From Bacteriovoracaceae bacterium (GTDB lineage: Bacteria > Bdellovibrionota > Bacteriovoracia > Bacteriovoracales > Bacteriovoracaceae): DNA of 64,000 nucleotides. The position numbers and the translations under genes were made by a program. Positions 58,090 to 64,000 of the stretch are shown here, piece by piece (within the stretch, counting starts at the first letter, position 1; every line of letters starts with the position of its first letter). The notes under the pieces are model-generated. The model was not told the DNA's origin. It did no database searches and worked only from the letters and a program-made list of their open reading frames with translations. The stretch covers positions 744,001 to 808,000 of the forward strand of contig JANJTC010000005.1 of NCBI GenBank assembly GCA_024711325.1. The letters run 5' to 3'.

Positions 58090-59200
58090 ATTTCTGCAGA
58101 GCTTCGCCGCTGGCGGCGAAGCTCTGTGTTACTATCTCAAAAAATGGCACACCTTTCTCACAGCCTAAAACTTTTATAATTTCCTTTATTCTTTTATTTT
58201 CCATAAACACCACATACTCCATATTGCGGCAGATGAGTTCCATGACTTTTTCAAAATCTAAGTTGGCCTCTCCGGCATAGAGAGAAAAGAGCAGGGCCAC
58301 TCGGTGAAGAGCATCCACGGCACTTGAAGCGTGTAGCGTTCCCATCAGACCTTTGTGTCCGGTATTCATGGCCATTAGAAAAGGAATGACTTCATGTGAG
58401 CGCATTTCTCCTAAAATAATACGGTCCGGACTCAAGCGCAAAGAGTAGGAGAGATAGGCCTTTAGACTTGTCTCAGATGTGGTACCAGCAAGGAATCTGG
58501 TTTGGTGAGGATGAGGAGTCAGGATTTCGTAGGTATCTTCCAGCACCACCAGATGCTCTTCTTCATTTATAAGGCTCAAAAGGCTCGTGAGTAAGGAAGT
58601 TTTACCAGAGCCGGTAGACCCGGCGATAAGCAAATTCTTTTTATCTGTTATCAGGTCTTTTAAAAGTGAAGTCTCGCCAAATGACTCTAATACGTGTGGC
58701 TTTTGAGATAAAACTCTTAACACTAATTTAGAAATACCATTAGGAGAAGTGGAACCATGAATCAGGCTGAAACGGAAATTTCTGTTTTTTAAGGAGCCAT
58801 AGAAGCTGGCAAATGGCTGGCCCACACTCCAGTTTTGCTTAAACTTAATAGAGAGGATTTCGAGCCATAACTGCCAGTCCTCAATTGATAATGGCACTTC
58901 AAAAGACTTTTTTCTGCCTTCTAAGTTTAATACCTGAGATTTCTGGGGAGAATGAAAAAAGTATTCTGTACCATCATGTTCTAAAATCTCATTTAAAAAA
59001 GTCCAGGTTGTTAATTTTAAGAAGTTGTCCTTAATGAGTTCAAGATCTGCGACATCATTAAGAGTCGGGAGTTCTTGAAAGTAGTCTTCCCAAGTAGGAA
59101 TCGTCCCCTTGTTTAAGTAGGAAACCAAAAGTTCCCGGGATCTCTCAAGTGCAAAATCACGTGAAAGAGGAGCTTCTTCTTCTTTAAATAGACTTAACAT
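58076..59200 (-). CDS. cpaF: CpaF/TadA-type secretion ATPase
   Basis: LLIAGSTGSGKTSLLTSLL, LVVLEDTYEI, RLSPDRIILGEMRSHEVIPFLMAMNTGHKGLMGTLHA. Confidence 0.88.
   Translation of the reverse strand: MLSLFKEEEAPLSRDFALERSRELLVSYLNKGTIPTWEDYFQELPTLNDVADLELIKDNFLKLTTWTFLNEILEHDGTEYFFHSPQKSQVLNLEGRKKSFEVPLSIEDWQLWLEILSIKFKQNWSVGQPFASFYGSLKNRNFRFSLIHGSTSPNGISKLVLRVLSQKPHVLESFGETSLLKDLITDKKNLLIAGSTGSGKTSLLTSLLSLINEEEHLVVLEDTYEILTPHPHQTRFLAGTTSETSLKAYLSYSLRLSPDRIILGEMRSHEVIPFLMAMNTGHKGLMGTLHASSAVDALHRVALLFSLYAGEANLDFEKVMELICRNMEYVVFMENKRIKEIIKVLGCEKGVPFFEIVTQSFAASGEALQKFNLF
58097..58126. repeat. Perfect 14-bp inverted repeat downstream of ettA, inside 3' end of cpaF
   Basis: CAGAGCTTCGCCGC TG GCGGCGAAGCTCTG. 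Confidence 0.9.
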
Positions 59201-60480
59201 TATTCAACTTCCTCTAAAACTACGTAGCCATATATTTGCTTATAGGTTTTTTGATCTGATTTTGACTCAAAAAGATGCTTGAGAATAGGAATGTCAGAAA
59301 TAAGAGGAATGCCTTGCCGCCCTTTAGAAGTCGTTTGAAATCCAATTTGAAAAATTTTCAGTGGTACTCCCACTTCCAAAAGTGCAGATGAAATTTCTTT
59401 TGATCCACTGATGGCCTGATCAGTGGGACGAGAGAATTCCGTTTCATAATTAAGTAAGAGCTTTCCATAAGATTCAGTTATCTTGGTCTTGATACGAAGA
59501 CCGGCAAAGCGCCAATCAATAGGAGCGACAACGGTCGTACCTTGCACTCCAATATTTTGATAGGGGATTTGAGAGCCAATTTCAATAGTTTGTGGAGTGT
59601 TTAAGTTAACCACGATCTCCGGTTCAGCAAGACTTGAGAGATCGAGCTTTGACTGAGATAAAAAGGCAATGTTATCATCAATGAGCTTTCTCATTCCGAA
59701 CTCGAAGAGATCAGACAGCGACGCCTTTAGTTTATCCAGTCCGACATGGATTTCCCGACCTTCCATCTGTTCCATTTGAATGAGCTTAAGTTTTAGACGA
59801 TAGTTTTTATGTCTGAGTCTTGAATCTTGCTTCACAAAGGTTACTCGATAGAAACTTGCTAATTGTTTTAGCAATTCCTGATTATTCAAACCTTCATAAA
59901 AACACATAATATCCAGCCAGTCGGCCTGGCAAGTCACTGAGGTAAGGCCATTTGAATAGAGCTTTTTATAAATTTGACCAATAATATGATTCCGGAGTTT
60001 GGGATCCAGATTGATTTTAAAAAATACCTGCTCTTGAAACTGCCCTTTGATCTTTTGCAGATACAGGAAGTCGCCGAAATCAGTCAAAGTTCCGGAAGCC
60101 GTCATGACTGGCCCCTTAATATCGATGGTTAGATTTAAGTTTTTCAGGGCATCGGCCAGTTGGAAGGTTTTGAGAAATTTCTGTTTAGACAGAACATAGA
60201 GGCTAAGAACTTCTTTTCCGGATTTAGTCCAGACTACCAGATCAGTGAAGCCTACTTTCTTGCCTTTAACCAATAATTTACCGGTTTTTGGAAGCCATTT
60301 GTAGGAAATGACTTCTGGATTACCTACTGAGAATTTTTTCAGACCTGTAAAAGGGAGCTCTTTCTGTTCACCCTTGGCCAGAATAAGATCAGAGGGAGAA
60401 ACATTTGCGAATGCTGCGGCAGGTAAAAGCAGTAAGACTTTGACAAATACGAGGCTAATCGTTAAATTGAGGAGCTTCAA
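59200..60480 (-). CDS. CpaC/RcpA-like secretin of Flp/Tad system (TTG start proposed)
   Basis: KGEQKELPFTGLKKFSVGNPEVISYKWLPKTGKLLVKGKKVGFTDLVVW; secretin core ...EIGSQIPYQNIG...; ORF-track N-terminus is antisense of histone-like gene; signal peptide begins at TTG 60480. Confidence 0.8.
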   Translation of the reverse strand: MKLLNLTISLVFVKVLLLLPAAAFANVSPSDLILAKGEQKELPFTGLKKFSVGNPEVISYKWLPKTGKLLVKGKKVGFTDLVVWTKSGKEVLSLYVLSKQKFLKTFQLADALKNLNLTIDIKGPVMTASGTLTDFGDFLYLQKIKGQFQEQVFFKINLDPKLRNHIIGQIYKKLYSNGLTSVTCQADWLDIMCFYEGLNNQELLKQLASFYRVTFVKQDSRLRHKNYRLKLKLIQMEQMEGREIHVGLDKLKASLSDLFEFGMRKLIDDNIAFLSQSKLDLSSLAEPEIVVNLNTPQTIEIGSQIPYQNIGVQGTTVVAPIDWRFAGLRIKTKITESYGKLLLNYETEFSRPTDQAISGSKEISSALLEVGVPLKIFQIGFQTTSKGRQGIPLISDIPILKHLFESKSDQKTYKQIYGYVVLEEVE

Positions 60481-60517
60481 ATTTGATAATACAAGATTTT
60501 TCCTTGAGGAGATATTT

Positions 60518-60784
60518 ATGGCTTCTAGAACCGCAATTACTGAAAACCGTCGTAAAGCTAAGCACAAAGCAATGGGTGCTAAGAGAAAAGCGGCAAATAG
60601 AAATAAAGGCACAACTCCAAAGTTTGCTATCCATGAAGATGGTGCTCCTAAAGCAACTAAAGCTGCTGCTCCTAAGGCCGCTAAAGCTGTAAAAGCTGCT
60701 GCTGCTCCAAAAGCTAAGGCCGCTCCTAAAGCTAAAGCTGCTCCAAAAGCTAAAGCTGCTCCAAAAGCAAAAGCTGAAAAGTAA
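60518..60784 (+). CDS. Histone H1-like Lys/Ala/Pro-rich protein
   Basis: ATG 60518 with gagga RBS; MASRTAITENRRKAKHKAMGAKRKAANRNKG... then KAKAAPKAKAAPKAKAAPKAKAEK repeats. Confidence 0.8.
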   Translation: MASRTAITENRRKAKHKAMGAKRKAANRNKGTTPKFAIHEDGAPKATKAAAPKAAKAVKAAAAPKAKAAPKAKAAPKAKAAPKAKAEK

Positions 60785-60797
60785 TTCATAAGGGCTC

Positions 60798-61082
60798 CTA
60801 TGGGGCTTGAAAGACTTTAAGCGATTCATTAATGAATTCACGATCAACGGAGACCATCAAAAGGTCTCCGTTGTTTTTTAAGCACAGATCTAGTTTTCCT
60901 ACGCCTTTTAACTCTTCACAATTTCGCGTTATCTTAAAAGTTATAAGTTCCTCTGGAATCAAATAATCCGTCATTAGAATATCCTTGAACATATTGGCCT
61001 CAATCGAGTTACCTTCATGATAAAGGTGGATTGGATTGGCATAGATCGTTGTTGTAATGAATAAACTAATAACGAATTTCAT
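60798..61082 (-). CDS. Small secreted protein at Flp locus
   Basis: MKFVISLFITTTIYANPIHLYHEGN... signal peptide; preferred ATG at 61082 overlapping end of upstream gene. Confidence 0.55.
   Translation of the reverse strand: MKFVISLFITTTIYANPIHLYHEGNSIEANMFKDILMTDYLIPEELITFKITRNCEELKGVGKLDLCLKNNGDLLMVSVDREFINESLKVFQAP
60845..60880 (+). terminator. Rho-independent terminator of histone-like gene
   Basis: CAACGGAGACC atcaaaa GGTCTCCGTTG TTTTTTA, perfect 11-bp stem plus T-run. Confidence 0.92.
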
Positions 61083-61497
61083 GAGACGTTTCCTTTTTTG
61101 TGACCGCAAAGTTCATATGCTTTAAATAAGGGAGTACCTCCCAGCTATCGAATTGAAAGAGAGCGTGGGCTTCGCTCTCTTTTACCAGTAAAGTAATTTT
61201 TCCTGGTTGATCAGCACCTGGAGCTTGTAGCACTCCTTCCAGTTTCTTTCTGCCTATTCGATGGATGATTAAGACCTTTTTTCCAGAATGAAATGGAGTC
61301 AGGAGCTCGGCATTCAATTGAACTTCTACCCAGCCTTCGGGGATACCGACAATTGTTTCATTCTTGATATTTGAATCCCCGCCAAAGAGGACAAAAAAGA
61401 AAATATTAGACAAGACAATGGCGACAGCGAGTTTTGCCCACCAGACTTTAGTTTTGGTATTTTTCTTCAAGACTGTTCCAATTTTTTCTGAAATCAC
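61066..61497 (-). CDS. Reduced CpaB/RcpC-like Flp assembly protein
   Basis: Single TM; IPEGWVEVQLNAELLTPFHSGKKVLIIHR and ITLLVKESEAHALFQFDSWEV resemble SAF/CpaB segments. Confidence 0.5.
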   Translation of the reverse strand: MISEKIGTVLKKNTKTKVWWAKLAVAIVLSNIFFFVLFGGDSNIKNETIVGIPEGWVEVQLNAELLTPFHSGKKVLIIHRIGRKKLEGVLQAPGADQPGKITLLVKESEAHALFQFDSWEVLPYLKHMNFAVTKKETSHEIRY

Positions 61498-61714
61498 TTA
61501 AGTGCTCCTGGGTTTTTACTTCAAAATGCTTATTCAACCAAAAAAGACTTCCGAATAAGAAGCTTCCTGTAGCTAGTGAGAGGAGTAAAGGGAGGACAAT
61601 ATCGCCCCTTTCTCCTCTGAAACATAAGTAATCCTGGGATTGATTCTTTCGAAGCCTTCCGGATTGATGGCGACATTTAGTAAGTAAGGTTTTGAGAAAT
61701 AGTAATAGGTCCAT
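61448..61714 (-). CDS. Putative Flp/Tad pseudopilin-like protein (start uncertain)
   Basis: RGERG|DIVLPLLLSLATGSFLFGSLFWLNK prepilin-like junction; SD-like aagagag before ATG 61714. Confidence 0.45.
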   Translation of the reverse strand: MDLLLFLKTLLTKCRHQSGRLRKNQSQDYLCFRGERGDIVLPLLLSLATGSFLFGSLFWLNKHFEVKTQEHLSDFRKNWNSLEEKYQN

Positions 61715-62169
61715 TTTTTCTCTCTTAAGATGGCAGCACCTTCGGTATCTCTTTTTAGAACCGTTGATCCTAATTGAAAGGGAGTTATAAACATACGGGG
61801 ATCAAGCGGGCATCTTTTATTCCTGATTTCATTTAATGTTTTCACATATGAAATGATCAGTGTGTTCTGAAAATACTGAAGGTATTTTTTGGCCTTTTGA
61901 GCATCCAGCGCGATGCCTTGAAGACCTGGAATAAAGACCATGATGAGACTGGCCCGATTTATATTCTTGATGGCCCAGTTCGTTCTACCCATGATGGTCA
62001 TAAAACGGTGAAATTCACCTTTGGATTCTTTTACACACAAAAAAAGATGGGTTCTTTTTTTAAGCATGTTAAAAGACCGATTGAGTTCAAGTCCACATAA
62101 GAAAACCAAGGAAGAGAAGACCAGAATCAACAGACAACTCAGGAGAGTGACTTCACCTCTTTGATTCAC
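61573..62169 (-). CDS. Putative TadE-like pseudopilin
   Basis: GTG start at 62169 (GTGA overlap with upstream stop); VNQRG|EVTLLSCLLILVFSSLVFLCGLELNR. Confidence 0.55.
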   Translation of the reverse strand: MNQRGEVTLLSCLLILVFSSLVFLCGLELNRSFNMLKKRTHLFLCVKESKGEFHRFMTIMGRTNWAIKNINRASLIMVFIPGLQGIALDAQKAKKYLQYFQNTLIISYVKTLNEIRNKRCPLDPRMFITPFQLGSTVLKRDTEGAAILREKKWTYYYFSKPYLLNVAINPEGFERINPRITYVSEEKGAILSSLYSSH

Positions 62170-62444
62170 AAAACACCAGTCAGCTTCAGATTGAAAGTAT
62201 GCTTTTTGGTACCAGGCAACCTTTGCCAGGTTATCACTTCCTCCTGGCGAGAAAGATATAAGTGGCATCTTAAATGCCAACCCCGGTCATTACTCTGGGA
62301 ATTAGTGAGAAGTGTCCGAGTTTTAAGTTCAGTACTCTTTAACCAGGCCTCCTGACGACAAACAGTGGCCTTATGAAAGACCACTGCTTCAATCATCAGG
62401 TAAATCAGAACGGATAGGGCAAGTAACCAGGAAAGAGCGTTCAT
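62166..62444 (-). CDS. Small single-TM protein in Flp operon (minor pseudopilin-like)
   Basis: MNALSWLLALSVLIYLMIEAVVFHK; ATGA overlap with flp stop. Confidence 0.5.
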   Translation of the reverse strand: MNALSWLLALSVLIYLMIEAVVFHKATVCRQEAWLKSTELKTRTLLTNSQSNDRGWHLRCHLYLSRQEEVITWQRLPGTKKHTFNLKLTGVL

Positions 62445-62611
62445 TTGAGTTCCATATGCTCAGTCACCTGAGATTTCATGTTCTGGATTCGCTTTTGAAC
62501 GACTTCGCCGAACTGTTTAACAGCTACCAGACAACAAATCCCTACCAGACTGGATATGATGACGTACTCCATAATGCCTTGACCTTTTTCATTTCTTAGC
62601 AGCTTTTTCAT
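62441..62611 (-). CDS. flp: Flp-type pilin (56 aa)
   Basis: MKKLLRNEKGQGIMEYVIISSLVGICCLVAVKQFGEVVQKRIQNMKSQVTEHMELK; strong RBS AAGGAGGcaaaATG; KG|QGxxEY Flp prepilin motif; absent from ORF track. Confidence 0.85.
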   Translation of the reverse strand: MKKLLRNEKGQGIMEYVIISSLVGICCLVAVKQFGEVVQKRIQNMKSQVTEHMELK

Positions 62612-62748
62612 TTTGCCTCCTTGATTTAAGAGGCCTGGTTTTACTGGAATAGTGTTAAGGGTGGCGAGAAAAAGGAGGAATAGGAGACGGTTTTATTCAG
62701 GATTGAAAAAGTGTAGCGCAAAACGGGGTAAGCTCTTAAAATAATGAC

Positions 62749-63342
62749 ATGGAAGAAAATAATAAAGTCATCATTTTTGAAAAAAAAGAAATCATCCTCG
62801 TTTTAACCTTTGTAGTGGTTCTGATCATTACAAGTTTTACTTTGGGGATTCGTCTGGGAAAGAAACTAGCTTTAGATGAATCTGGTATTAAGGCCGAAGA
62901 TGTAAAGACAGTTGAGCTTAAGTCAGCAGTAGAAGAAGATGTTGATAAAACGATGACAGAAGATTCTCAGCTAACAGACGATGAAAAATTAAAAAAGCTC
63001 ATGGATGAATCTAAAAATCGTCTGAATGATGAGCTTGAAAAGTTTTCGACAGAAGAAAAAGTTACCACTGTTCCTGATGAAGCTCCAAAATCTGCAATGG
63101 CAGGCAAATTCACGATTCAACTAGGCTCTTATGAAACAATGGATGAGGCCAAGCAGTTTGCCGAAGGTTTCACTATCAGAGGCTATAGTCCCATAATCAA
63201 TGAAGTGAGAATCGAAGGGAAGGGCAATTGGTATCGTGTAAGCCTGGGTCTTTTCAATTCAGTTGATGAGGCCAAATCCTATATCAAACAAGAGCAAAGT
63301 TTGTTCTCAGGTCAGGATCATATAATTTCTGAAATCAAGTAA
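62749..63342 (+). CDS. SPOR-domain membrane protein
   Basis: N-terminal TM; AGKFTIQLGSYETMDEAKQFAEGFTIRGYSPIINEVRIEGKGNWYRVSLGLFNSVDEAKSY. Confidence 0.85.
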   Translation: MEENNKVIIFEKKEIILVLTFVVVLIITSFTLGIRLGKKLALDESGIKAEDVKTVELKSAVEEDVDKTMTEDSQLTDDEKLKKLMDESKNRLNDELEKFSTEEKVTTVPDEAPKSAMAGKFTIQLGSYETMDEAKQFAEGFTIRGYSPIINEVRIEGKGNWYRVSLGLFNSVDEAKSYIKQEQSLFSGQDHIISEIK

Positions 63343-64000
63343 GAGCATAGGTCTTCTGGATTCTTCTAAAGACAGCCTCTGTTTGCTCTTGATACATCTC
63401 TTCAATGGAATCGAGTTTTAAATTTTCTATTTTAAGACCCTTCTCCTTCAAGATATTAATAAAACCAGTACGGTCTTTGGCCTCAAAAGAAGCGCTTTGA
63501 ATGTGAGCATAGAGTTCTTCTCGAGTTCCTTCATAAGTAGGAATAAGTTTATGGAGGATATAACTTGAAGCTGTGGCAAATTCAGATTCAACCTTAGACT
63601 TAATCTTTTCTTCATTTAAGTGAAGCTCTCTGATCATTTTAGAGGCCCGTCTAAGAGCATAAACAGTTAAACCAAAACTATCCGGTAGCCACATCCTCTC
63701 GGCCGATGAATGGGAGATGTCTCTTTCGTGCCAAAGAAGTGTATTTTCATGTGCGATCAATTCATGGGAACGAATGACTCTGGATATGCCTGAAATATTT
63801 TCTGAAGCAATTGGATTTTTTTTATGAGGCATAGTGGATGAGCCTTTTTGGCCCGGTTTAAAACCCTCCACGACTTCATTTACGTCAGACCGATGTAGAT
63901 GTCTGATTTCAATTGCCAGGCGTTCAAGGGCATTGGCAATACCGGCCTGGAGAGAGGCCAGCGTCGCCAGTCGATCTCGTGGTATGACTTGAGTTGAGAG
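63335..64000 (-). CDS. purB: Adenylosuccinate lyase, C-terminal part, truncated by window edge
   Basis: Signature GSSTMPHKKNPIASENISG; frame open through 64000. Confidence 0.9.
   Translation of the reverse strand, partial: LSTQVIPRDRLATLASLQAGIANALERLAIEIRHLHRSDVNEVVEGFKPGQKGSSTMPHKKNPIASENISGISRVIRSHELIAHENTLLWHERDISHSSAERMWLPDSFGLTVYALRRASKMIRELHLNEEKIKSKVESEFATASSYILHKLIPTYEGTREELYAHIQSASFEAKDRTGFINILKEKGLKIENLKLDSIEEMYQEQTEAVFRRIQKTYALT

Noticed and set aside
60308-60517. Upstream extension of the histone-like ORF
   Set aside because: Antisense to the secretin N-terminal coding region; ATG 60518 has a proper RBS
60700-60780. Short direct repeats as possible CRISPR-like array
   Set aside because: 18-nt repeats are codon repeats (KAKAAP) in a histone-like protein, without spacers
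60481-60789. Ala/Phe/Gly-rich N-terminus of the secretin ORF
   Set aside because: Exactly antisense to the Lys/Ala/Pro-rich histone-like gene; artefact of repeat composition

Overview
This 64 kb window is densely packed, moderately AT-rich bacterial chromosome. The style of the proteins (many secreted proteins and lipoproteins, a Flp/Tad locus, FecR and TPR-barrel proteins, a KaiC/histidine-kinase pair) suggests a Bdellovibrionota/Bacteriovorax-like predator, but that assignment is inference. I see no tRNA, rRNA, CRISPR array, prophage or transposase. Recognisable blocks are: tldD/tldE-like; rlmG; a TDT transporter; a possible cysteine-peptidase lipoprotein operon; a KaiC-like ATPase with a histidine kinase; three ion-transport membrane proteins; DUF3820 with RecQ; a FecR and TPR/beta-barrel pair; a PhoB/PhoR-like two-component pair; Fe/Mn SOD; a lipoprotein operon with LPP20-, LpoB- and COG3014-like proteins; an isolated nuoBCDI block; a fatty acid desaturase; a secreted amidase operon ending in a cytochrome P450; an ABC-2 exporter; EttA; and a compact, split Flp/Tad-like pilus locus (about 55.4-62.6 kb). 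The Flp locus contains a 56-aa Flp pilin absent from the supplied ORF track, putative pseudopilins, a reduced CpaB-like protein, a secretin, CpaF and a histone-H1-like gene. The best leads are this Flp locus (possibly analogous to the Bdellovibrio hit/flp locus), a 142-bp dual-coding overlap within it, hairpins or terminators embedded in the 3' coding ends of convergent genes together with repeated 4-nt interlocked stop codons, and a histidine kinase whose N-terminal TM segment has no ATG/GTG/TTG start. No homology search was possible, so all family calls come from reading motifs.
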